In this document: in pieces, positions 42,617 to 52,156 of the stretch | How the letters are laid out: each line of letters opens with the position of its first letter | How positions within the stretch are numbered: position 1 is the stretch's first letter | Origin: Adineta steineri | Lineage: Eukaryota > Rotifera > Eurotatoria > Adinetida > Adinetidae | Assembly: GCA_905250115.1 (NCBI GenBank) | Contig: CAJNOI010000112.1 | Coordinates: forward strand, 47,419-111,418 | DNA length: 64,000 bases | Direction: 5' to 3' | Made by a program: the position numbers and the translations under genes | The notes under the pieces: generated by a model | What the model was told of the DNA's origin: nothing | Seen by the model: only the letters and a program-made list of their open reading frames with translations | Database searches by the model: none

Positions 42617-42997
42617 TCGGCTTTAGCAAAACTGATCAGCAAATATATTTATTAGTTGAAGATGGGAATGGAATGGTGTTCGTGATTTTAACGGTGATAG
42701 TTTTGTCGATATAATTAATGCAGACTTAGACTCAACATCTCAGGATGTTTTCTTAAATATTTGTAAATGATACGAAAGATGTATTACGGTTTCTTTTTCT
42801 CAAAGTTTTTCTCTTGTAACTTATTTATCTAACTCTTTGACATAGATGTTGTATTTTTCTTTGCTTGTCTTAAAATATAATCCTTAATTGTGTTCAAAAA
42901 CTATTTGCTTTGAGTATATATTCAGCATTATTATTTAAAATTTAATTATAAGATACCAGTGACATTTGCATCAGTTTGTTCAATATCTGTGTGATCT

Positions 42998-43053
42998 GCG
43001 GGTATGGATGAGATCGGACCCAGTAAGAAATAAATATCCACATCCCCAAGGAT
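42998..43053. repeat. Telomere-like hairpin 13
   Basis: GCGGGTATGGATGAG against ATATCCACATCCCCAAGG. Confidence 0.6.
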
Positions 43054-43340
43054 TAAGCATGTATATTTCTAAAGAGCAAATACTTTCGATTGGCGTCCTC
43101 TTTTGCGTTTTTTTTTATTTTCTTTGCTTAGAGATTATTAAAACATACAGTAAAAATGACGGGAGAACTTTCATTATTAGCCGAATGATTACATATATGT
43201 ACGCTGTTTTCTTTTCTTTTTAACAACCATATAAACATGAATTAATAACGTTTCATTGAGAATTTAAATGACTGAAAAAAAGTACACTTTTTCAGATATT
43301 AAGAACATTACTTTGTTCCATTTTTTTTATGCTATTTATT

Positions 43341-43404
43341 TGCTTGCGGGTGTGGGTATGTGAATGCACGTCTATTATCTGGACTCACACCCACACCGAT
43401 CTTC
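43341..43404. repeat. Telomere-like hairpin 14
   Basis: TGCGGGTGTGGGTATGTG against ACTCACACCCACACCGAT. The loop GAATGCACGTCTATTAT is shared with the half-element at 55270 (GGATGCGCGTCTATTAT). Confidence 0.75.
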
Positions 43405-44207
43405 AACAAAGACAAATATTCGAAAATCATCATTAGCAATACTTTGTTCGTTTTATTAATCTGAATATGAGAAAAAGGGTAGACTATGAGTGTGAGATAA
43501 TTGTAAGTATTCACAATTAGATTCATGATGAACATGGTAATTACTATTCTAAAAGCAAAGAGAAGAATAAAATACTTTTAATTTTATTAGTATATTCTAT
43601 TGCTAAGCTAACATTTGTGATGAAATATAATTATGAGATCGATATCAAGAACAGATTTAATTGATCCCAAACAAAAAACAAAAATAAATATTTCGAGTAA
43701 ATGAAATATTTTTGAGTATGAATCCATGAATTTTCTTATTTATCATTATCTTAAAAATTTGTATGATTAAAAAACACGTCATAATTCGAATGTATAGAAT
43801 TAATTTTGCTGTTTTTTGTGTACCTCTACTCAAAACGATACACCAGATGTACTCAGAAAAGAAAAAGATTAGTAATGAATAAATTATCATTTTGTCACTG
43901 ATTTATTTTTTAAGTTGCGCTTTAATGATTTTTGTATTAATTTTCACAACAATAATCATTTCGATTTTAAACTTTTTTCATTCTCTTGATGATCAGGTCG
44001 TTTTATTTTCAGATCAACTCAATCATATTTTTTTTCTTTATATTTGTTTCATATCCTCAAAAACGTACCTACTTTTACTAACACTAATGGTGTCAATATT
44101 ATGAATCAGCATCCTTCATGATATAGAAACCTACATACACTTATATTATTGATTCAAAAAAAGTGGTGCATATCACTCTTAAGGGATTTCTTTTTAAACA
44201 AATCAAA

Positions 44208-44217
44208 TATATAAATA
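44208..44217 (+). promoter_or_regulatory. TATA box of DEG/ENaC gene
   Basis: TATATAAATA, 107 nt upstream of the ATG; the same decamer serves the glycine-rich genes. Confidence 0.5.
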
Positions 44218-44324
44218 CGACGATAAACAACATTCAAAAATCCATATTAAATCACTTACAAGTTTTTTATAAGAGCAATAATCGCATTGATTAGAATCTA
44301 GCATTCAATCTAAATAAACTCTCA

Positions 44325-45996
44325 ATGACAGATCATACGATTCGACATATAGCTACTGTATTTCCAGTAGATGCTGAAGCCTTAAAGCCACAATCAAAGT
44401 TAAGTCAGCGACGTGATATTATTAGAGAATTTAGTTTAAACACATCGGCTCATGGTATTCCCGGTATTGCTCGTAGTCAAAGTCCTCATAATCGTATCTT
44501 TTGGTTTGTTTCGTTTATTGCTTTTACCGGTATTATGTGCTATTTCATTGTTACAGCACTTCTTGCTTATTATAGTTATCCTACTGAGACTTCAATAAAT
44601 GCTGTTGATGAATGGCCACAACCTTTCCCAGCAGTAACTATTTGTAATTATTCTCCATTTCGTTATGATACGCTAATTGAACCCTTTTTAAACTATACAA
44701 ATGCACTTAATTTAACTAATACAACTAATACAAATACATTTTCTAAACAACAAGCATTATACGTTTCTGATTTTGCTCAATATCTTTTGAATCAAAATGA
44801 ATCTTTAAAGAAGTTCTATTATCCACTTGAATCAATGCTTATCAGATGTATTTATAATGATGTCAACTGTACAGCAGCGGATTTTGTTGAATTTATATCT
44901 CCAGTATATGGTCTATGTCACACATTCAATGCAGAAGCACCACATATTAATAATGGTCAATTACATTATAACAACGAAAATGGATTTAGTGGTAGTCTAC
45001 AATTAGATCTTTATATACATAGTCATATGTATGTTCCACATCTATCTGATGGTAAGAATATTGATTTAATCGTTATTCTCTCTTCTATGTCTTATTTAAT
45101 ATTGATATGTAGCTGTAAGTATAGTAACAATGGTTCATGACAACCAAAAATTACCTATTATTGAAAAATTTGGTGCTCAACTGATACCAGGACGAAAACA
45201 TAAATTAGGTTATAGTAAAAAGAGAACCACTTTCTTACCATCACCTTATACAACATGTAGTGATACAGTTACTCCTGGAATGCGCGCTATGTACGATCAA
45301 TTTTCAGGTGCAGATTATGACTATACAATCGAAATATGTTTCAGAGTCGCTCTTCAGACTTATACGTGTGTATAATGAACATAATAATAATCTATTTAAT
45401 ATATTCATATTCTCTCTAGATATGAAGTATGTGGTTGTGTCGATCCATCCCAATGGGCAGCTCGTTATGTGCTTCCTCTTGACACTACAACTGTCATTCA
45501 TGCACCTCTTTGTAATGTATCTGATCGTTGTTATTATAATGCAGCAGATAAATTTCAGAATTCAAAAGCTATTTCTTACAAATATGGTGCAACTTGTGGT
45601 CTAGATTGTTCTATCATTGAATTTATACTTAAAATATCTTCTAGTTTAGCACCAATGCAATGGAATATAGACGATATAAAAACATTTGTAGAATCATCTT
45701 CAATTCCTTTACCTCTTAACTGGTCGACAACATGGTCAAGTGAGATTCAAACAAATTATGTTGGTATTAATGTTATATGTGAAACAACTCGAGTCGAAAA
45801 TAATATACAACAAGCGGCATTAAGTCCTGTTGATGTTATATCAAATATTGGTGGTCAAACAGGTCTTTGGATTGGTATCAGTTTTCTTTCATTGATGGAA
45901 GTTGCTGAAATGTTTTATCGACTTATTCGACATCAATTTCATCGAATTCGAGAAAAACTATGTCAAAGAACAGTGAACACAGACATAAAAATATAA
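44325..45996 (+). CDS. DEG/ENaC family sodium channel, three exons (518 aa)
   Basis: Exons 44325-45051, 45113-45365, 45420-45996; introns of 61 and 54 nt keep frame (…HLSDG/AVSIVT…, …LQTYT/YEVCGC…). Topology of amiloride-sensitive channels: cytosolic N-terminus with SAHGIPGIARSQSPHNRIFW (matches the HG motif needed for gating), TM1 FVSFIAFTGIMCYFIVTALL, a large Cys- and glycan-rich ectodomain (FPAVTICNYSPFRYD is the family's post-TM1 signature), CGCVDPSQW and GLDCSIIEF thumb-type cysteines, then ISNIGGQTGLWIGISFLSLM where GIS is the G-x-S selectivity filter, and a short cytosolic tail. Likely a trimeric Na+ channel gated by peptides, protons or mechanics. The family is expanded in bdelloids. 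No defect seen. Confidence 0.93.
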
Positions 45997-47037
45997 TTGT
46001 TGAATAATCATTTTCAAAACAAATAAATCTATAGGTCTAAATCAGAAATACATTTAATTGTAGTTTATCATATTTGTCTACTAAAACTCATCTAAATTTC
46101 ATTTCAAAACTTTCAAGGGTTCATTCATAACTCCAGATATGTAGATCTCTAGAAAATTTCGAACAAAGATTCCTTTTATCTGTAGAAAAATAGAGAAATA
46201 GTTTTTCATTTTCTTATTGATTTCAACACTATAAATACAAGATACATATTTAATATATATATGATATTTTTTCTGTTCTACTTAAAGGGTATGGGTATGG
46301 TTGTGACATTATCTTGTATTCATCCACACTCATATCCACGCTCTCAGGACATTTTTTAATAACAATTAAAATCGGGCGATATTTTATCAAGAACAATTTA
46401 GTATATATTCTTACATTACAATCTAAAGCACGAGATCAGCAATATGAGACAGTGAAATATAAGTAAGTAGCAATAATTGTTTTCTTCTTTATCCTTTTAA
46501 TCTCCTTTTCTATTTTATCTTTTACTTTTTTTCGATCGAGTTTCTATTATTTTTTGTTTCTCTTCTATAAGACAAGTCTAATTCATATGTTGAGAACATT
46601 TTAGCCAGATGATTTCCTCATTTATCTACAATACAGCTTTATATCTTGTCGTGTATTTTTCTGATAAATAGACAAAATAATGAAGAGACCTGCAACTTTC
46701 ATTGATTGATCTGAATCGCACAGCTTCAATACCCACTTTTTGTCCCTCGATACTAAGCTAATTGCTCACAAACTGATTCAGAATTACTTGACATTAGTAT
46801 AAATCGATTGAAATTTTAGCTGTCTTTCTTCTACATTCTAATGAACTTTAATTTTTCAAATGTTTATTTTGGTGAACATATTTTCATCATATAATCTTTC
46901 CGTGAAATGGTTTACAATTAGTTGTAAGTCATTGTTCTCTTAATGCAGTTTATGTCTATGTATATATCTTTAACAATTTACTACATTTACATGTCGTTGT
47001 ATATTTAGACTTTCTTCGAAATCAACGTGAAAAAATA
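45997..47037. other. Intergenic region
   Basis: AATAAA near 46022; one telomere-like hairpin. A TTTAG acceptor-like site at 47004-47008 could end a leader intron of the next gene. Nothing else seen. Confidence 0.5.
46281..46350. repeat. Telomere-like hairpin 15
   Basis: CTTAAAGGGTATGGGTATGG against CATATCCACGCTCTCAGG. Confidence 0.65.
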
Positions 47038-47409
47038 ATGCTTAAATTATTTTTGTTTACAATGCTACTAATAAATGTGTATACTCAATCACCATCGAAT
47101 GTGGGAATACAAGGTGTCAACATAACACATTTTGTCTCAGTTAGAAGGATTCCGTTGCAGGTGTATTTTCGTACATCTGGTGATGATTCATCGAAATTTT
47201 TTCCATACGGTTGTTATGAATACTGCGATTATAATCGATTTCGTCAAGACATTTTACCGACTCCACAATGGGACGAGCACATGTTTCAATTATTACTGAA
47301 AGCGATGGAGAACAAGTGGCTTCTTAATATTACATATTGTAAAAATGACCAAACAAAAGAGATCGAATATGGAATTGTATGCGGTGTTGGAGTCACGTTA
47401 GATCCATAA
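47038..47409 (+). CDS. Small secreted protein, 123 aa
   Basis: Signal peptide MLKLFLFTMLLINVYTQS (cleavage about residue 16), then a soluble domain with four or five cysteines (GCYEYCDYNRF, ITYCKNDQ, IVCGVG). Single exon. No family recognised; secreted cysteine-containing proteins of this size are often toxins, lectins or inhibitors, but nothing here selects one. Confidence 0.65.
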   Translation: MLKLFLFTMLLINVYTQSPSNVGIQGVNITHFVSVRRIPLQVYFRTSGDDSSKFFPYGCYEYCDYNRFRQDILPTPQWDEHMFQLLLKAMENKWLLNITYCKNDQTKEIEYGIVCGVGVTLDP

Positions 47410-47859
47410 ATACAATTAATCAAAACGGTGGTGCTGATGATAAATATAATTATTTTTTTATGAAGCGTATATTGTTTTCAACTGAGAAAGAGTAGATCTT
47501 CTAATGAGTTTAATTTTAAGCTACATAAATAAATATTAGACCGACCGTTTTCAAATTCTTTTGAATTGTGGAGTGGGTATTATAGCCATCTTGTACCCCC
47601 ACCCTCATCCACACTCATATCCTCAAGATTTTGGAATGATATATATCAACTATGAAACTGAATAACTTAATCGCTCATTTTATTTTTGGTGCGACTTATG
47701 ATATATATATATTCAATTATATTTATTGATAAATAAACAAAATCACAGAGTAGACAACAGAAAAAAAGAAATAATTGACAACAAAAACAAAAGCTAATTA
47801 TTTGACTTATTGTTAAGACAATAAATAGTGAATAAGAGATATAGTCGAATAAGTAATAA
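47410..47859. other. Intergenic region between convergent genes
   Basis: AT-rich with one telomere-like hairpin (47566-47630). No gene. Confidence 0.5.
47566..47630. repeat. Telomere-like hairpin 16
   Basis: GTGGAGTGGGTATTATAG against CACCCTCATCCACACTCATA followed by TCCTCAAGAT; the right arm is longer than the left. Confidence 0.6.
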
Positions 47860-48828
47860 TTAGTGAGCAGCATGTGTTACTACAGCTGTTCGACTAGCGG
47901 CTAAACGATTCAATGTAAATGTTACAGGAACAACAGCAGTACTTTTCCGTCTGTAAAATCCAGGAATCTTTGGAAATTTTGCTCGAAGTTCAGGTAATGC
48001 AGCGGTACAAACAAATGGAATAAGCAATGTGATGAGATAACTAATATACATTGCACCAGAATAAAAATCAGCTGCAACACTATATGATACGCCAGCTGCA
48101 TAGGCAGTATTTAAAATCATTGGTGGAAAAAGTAAGAAAAAATAAACCGAAGATATTGATAACAATTGAATTGTCATTTTTCGATACTTTTTCCATTGAA
48201 ATCTTTGACCCATTCGATATTTATTGTACCAGACACGTCCAATAAGAGCTATACTAAACACAACAATACTAAATACAGGTAATATATTATGTGCAATTCC
48301 ATCATACATGGTAATTGCTGCACTTGGATATGCGCAATTAGTAAGACCACATCGAGTTTTTGCATAATTAAGTGGAATTGAACAAGGTATAATAAAAAAC
48401 ATAACCATATAATAAATAAGTGGATAAAGAGTAAATATAATCATAGGTAAATAATGAGCAAATAAACGTTTTGTTCGTGTTGAAACTAAATTTTGATGAA
48501 AAATAAGAATATGTCGTTCAATTGATGCCCAAGCAACAAGAAGTGTAATTGATACAAATGGAGCAAAATCTATATATGTCCATAAAATACAAAATATGTA
48601 TGTATATGATACGGGAGAAATAGTACGATAAAAATGAATTAACCATATAATATCAGTTATATTATATAAGAGACAAAGAGAAAGAATAAGAATAATGATA
48701 TGATTGTAAAGAGCTTTACGAAGTGTTCGATCAACAATAAAATGATAAAGATTAAAAATAGAACATAAAAGTGATGGAATGACAAAGATAAGATAAATCC
48801 AACAACGAATAATATATGCTATTACCAT
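47860..48828 (-). CDS. Rhodopsin-class 7TM receptor of the bdelloid ERH type
   Basis: Minus-strand 322-aa intronless protein with seven hydrophobic segments. Seen: TM1 CWIYLIFVIPSLLCSIFNLY, NHIIILILSLCLLYNITDII (TM2), a TM3 ending LVAWASIERHILIFH, in which ERH stands where DRY is in classical receptors, a paired-Cys extracellular loop between TM4 and TM5 (RCGLTNCAYP), a basic third loop YRMGQRFQWKKYRKMTIQLL, and a TM7 region SGAMYISYLITLLIPFVCTA that lacks the usual NPxxY. The ~40-residue tail is basic with Ser/Thr. A G-protein-coupled role is likely; the ligand is unknown. Such short intronless receptors form a large lineage-specific set in bdelloids. Confidence 0.85.
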   Translation of the reverse strand: MVIAYIIRCWIYLIFVIPSLLCSIFNLYHFIVDRTLRKALYNHIIILILSLCLLYNITDIIWLIHFYRTISPVSYTYIFCILWTYIDFAPFVSITLLVAWASIERHILIFHQNLVSTRTKRLFAHYLPMIIFTLYPLIYYMVMFFIIPCSIPLNYAKTRCGLTNCAYPSAAITMYDGIAHNILPVFSIVVFSIALIGRVWYNKYRMGQRFQWKKYRKMTIQLLSISSVYFFLLFPPMILNTAYAAGVSYSVAADFYSGAMYISYLITLLIPFVCTAALPELRAKFPKIPGFYRRKSTAVVPVTFTLNRLAASRTAVVTHAAH

Positions 48829-49580
48829 GTTTAAGATAAAAATGAATATGGATAATGAAATAAAATATAATATAATAGTAATGTTGTGTTTTTATATTAT
48901 TTAGTTCTTTCTCTAATGTAAATGTCAAAAACGTTTTTCGTTATAGTAGATAGTAGAAAAGAATTATATTTTACAATTAAAATATACTGTCCATGGCAGA
49001 TAAGATACGTTGATTCTGTTTTAGAAATGCTGTTAATAATAGGAATACGTCTGAAATAAATGTATTATCATACTTTGGAAGATGCTGTTCAAAGTTAACG
49101 ACTTTAAATGAGATACAAGAATTTAATTTTTATTTCATTGATTAAAGATTATAGTTGCGAATAATATCTTCTGAACTTATAGGTCATATAAATAAAACTT
49201 TGATATATGTATGTATCAGTTCAGAACAGGTTTTATCTGGATAAGACTTTTGACATTTCTTATATTACTAAGCTTTTTTCTTGTGCGTCATTTCAACTGA
49301 CAATTTAATTGAATCGCTTATGAAACTTCTAATTTGTTCTGGAAGTATAAATTTATGAAATAGGTTTCTATTGTGATCATACTATTTTTTATTGCAGCTA
49401 GATTTAAATCAACTAACAAGTATAAAAATGCTCGAGAATTGATGATTTTGAAATTCTATACTGTATGAGTAATATTACAATCGTGAATTGTGATAATAAT
49501 TTGGAAAGAGGTCAAATATTGACTATGAGATTTTTAATACTTAGTATATTTTGAAGAGATCTGCGTTTCCTAATATTACT

Positions 49581-49668
49581 TAGAGGGTGTGGGTGTGAGT
49601 ATTATGCCCATCACATATTCTCAACCACACCCAAAATCTAATACCAAGATCTATCTACATCCTCAAGA
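49581..49668. repeat. Telomere-like hairpin 17
   Basis: TAGAGGGTGTGGGTGTGAG against CTCAACCACACCCAAAATC, followed by CTACATCCTCAAG. Confidence 0.75.
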
Positions 49669-50750
49669 ATGAATCAAAATCAAGATGAGATGAGTCTTAC
49701 TTACGAGATAAGTCTTGCACATATGAAGTTAATCGATGTCAATTGAATTAACTGACTGAACTGTAGTTTCAATGACTTTTCAGATTCTAATAGTTTAAAC
49801 AATCGATGGAGTCCATAGAATTAGCTATTTTCTTTTATAATCTAAATAGATAAGATAAATTCATCTAATGCATTGTTTCAACTTTTCTTCGATTTAACAT
49901 TAGCAATGAAATTCAAAAGTGATTACGGATATATTTATCATAATTAATAAACTTTATTTTCTATTTCTAGCAATAGAATTAAGAGAAAAAATAGAACTAA
50001 GCGACATAATTAAGGAACTATTTTTATAAAATTCTTCTGAAGTTAAGTAGACATGCACTTTATTACTTTAGTTGATCAAAGTCATTTATATTTTATATGT
50101 TTTTAAAATTATCGAAATCCATCATAAGAAATGGCGACATTATAAAAAAAATTATCTTATTCCATTTTTACATATAAAGATTATATGCTAGAGACAGTAA
50201 ACATGCTAAAATTTTCTCTCATTATTGATTATTTACAAAATTTAATTATCAATTCATAGTTAATGCCTTCAAACTATTTCATATAGATAATATTTTGTCT
50301 TGATATAAAACAGACAATGCTATACAAGATGAATATTTCTTATTGAACAATAATAATACTTTATATTTTTCTTTTAATAATTTAGTTAGAATTACAATTT
50401 AAAAATTCTCTATCTGGAAATAGTTTAGCAATCAAAAAATTAATTTTCAAAACTAAATCAATTTGTAACGTCTTTATAATATATTACAAAATAATAATTG
50501 AAGATAATAAGTGATATAAATGAGACTTCTATAATTTATTAGAATTACTATATTTCATATCTTGTATTTTTAATTAAACCTTTGTTAATCAAAGCCCTTT
50601 TCTTTTTCCTAAAGTACAAACTCTTATTTCTAAAACAATAAATTACATAAAGTTGTTGAAAGTCTTACAATGTTCTATTTTTATACAAATAGTAAACGTA
50701 GTGAAGAATAACATGTCATTCACGAGTATGTATTTTTTATCAATCGTTTA

Positions 50751-50813
50751 TCTTGAGGGTGTGAGTGTAGATACAGATATTATACTCATCCCTCGCCCAC
50801 TCACCACCGAGAT
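50751..50813. repeat. Telomere-like hairpin 18
   Basis: TCTTGAGGGTGTGAGTGTAG against CTCATCCCTCGCCCACTCAC then CACCGAGAT. Confidence 0.75.
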
Positions 50814-51060
50814 ATAAATATCACAAGAATTCTACGACAATCGCGAATGTTCAGCAATGTCTGAAAGCCATAAAATCGTTATTTCGTAGTCGAGCGAAAC
50901 TCGACTGCCATCTAGTTTAATAATTAATTTATAACGAAGAAATGAACAGGATTCTATCTCGTTAAACATATATTCATCAAAGCGATTAACTGTGACCATT
51001 TGATCAAACAGACCACAGTGAGACGTCAAATTCACTTCAGTGAAACATAATTAGCTCGCA

Positions 51061-51203
51061 TCTTGAGGGTGTGGGTGTGGGTGCAGGGGAGGGAAAGTGG
51101 TAGGCTCCAGCTGTGTAGACTAGGAGTAGATAATCACCATCACACTGGCTTCCTCCAACCTACACCGAAACTCACACTACATTCACACCCATACCCTTAA
51201 GAT
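51061..51203. repeat. Telomere-like hairpin 19 (long form)
   Basis: TCTTGAGGGTGTGGGTGTGG then GTGCAGGGGAGGGAAAGTGG; right side CACACTGGCTTCCTCCAACC and CATTCACACCCATACCCTTA, then AGATG. The best-preserved arms; the loop contains a second, inner pair. Confidence 0.8.
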
Positions 51204-52009
51204 GGTTTCTAAAAGAATCCCAAACAGCTTCATTAAAAATTCCAAAGATAGATTTTCTTCTAGAATAGAAATGAATAATAGCCGTCTTTAGTGGTAATTG
51301 CTATCACATATTTTTAAGTCAGACACTCAGTTATGTTAAACAACAGCAAAGAATGAGTCGAAAAGAAAACTTTGAAATTTTTTCATTCTTTGCCTACTTA
51401 GCCACGTAAGAAAAAAAAGTGATGGCTTTATGTATACAAGTGCGCATTTAACTGCATCAAAAAAATGTTTTTTTTTAATACGAACAGATTTGAAAGCATT
51501 TTTCATGAGTTAAATGCATGCTTTTTATGCGTAAACATCAAATTTTGTTAAATCTTCGACTGGGTAATAACTTACATCTCATCTTTCACATCTTATTAGT
51601 TTGCTAGACATTGGATTAAGAGTTTCTGGTAATAACTCTTAACTTTCTCACGATTAGGACAACGATATTATTCATTGAAGGGCTATCAAGAACTGATATG
51701 ATTATCTTATTTATCCAATCCGATACCATAGTGTTAGCGCTCTATCCATTGTAAAAGTAGGAAACACAGTGTTGAGGTTGCTTTTGAAGAGCTTCTCGGA
51801 GAAATTGGAAACTCATAGAGTTAGTTCTACCCTCTTTTTCACTTTCACGTTTTCAGTTGAATTATTTTTTTGAATCGCCTTTGATTGTTATTCAATAGCA
51901 TTATTTAAAGAATTATCGATGCTGCTCATAAATAGTTCTAGATGTGTTATGCGAACTATCTCTAGATAATAGAAATGTAGAATATACGGGTTATGAATCA
52001 CGCGACCAC

Positions 52010-52112
52010 TTGGAGATGGGTGGGTGTAGCTATCTCTAGTTTTTTTAAATCCTAAGCAACATCTGCCCACCCACATCCTAGATACACCTATACTCACACC
52101 CACACGCTTGTG
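52010..52112. repeat. Telomere-like hairpin 20
   Basis: CTTGGAGATGGGTGGGTGTA against CACCTATACTCACACCCACA, with an inner CTGCCCACCCACATCCTAGA. It ends about 45 nt before the next gene's first ATG. Confidence 0.7.
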
Positions 52113-52156
52113 GCGAAAAAGCGATTTGTGAATATGGCTCATTGAAATTACTTTAG

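Larger units (their letters stand above)
42161..44324. other. Intergenic region rich in repeats
   Basis: A direct repeat pair (42294-42395 and 42448-42547), three telomere-like hairpins and long AT-rich spacers. Open frames at 43657-43890 (minus) and 43892-44104 are hydrophobic by composition and unsupported. Confidence 0.5.
48829..52156. other. Long gene-free region with four telomere-like hairpins
   Basis: 3.3 kb of very AT-rich DNA without a supported coding frame. Hairpins at 49581-49668, 50751-50813, 51061-51203 and 52010-52112. At 51736-51760 a short stretch complementary to ATGGATAGAGCGCTAACAC resembles the D-arm of a tRNA, but no full tRNA is present. Confidence 0.55.

Noticed and set aside
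43657-44104. Pair of divergent hydrophobic small proteins
   Set aside because: Composition-driven frames in a T-rich stretch without conserved features.
51736-51760. Minus-strand tRNA gene suggested by ATGGATAGAGCGCTAACAC
   Set aside because: Only a D-arm-like piece; no T-arm or acceptor stem follows.
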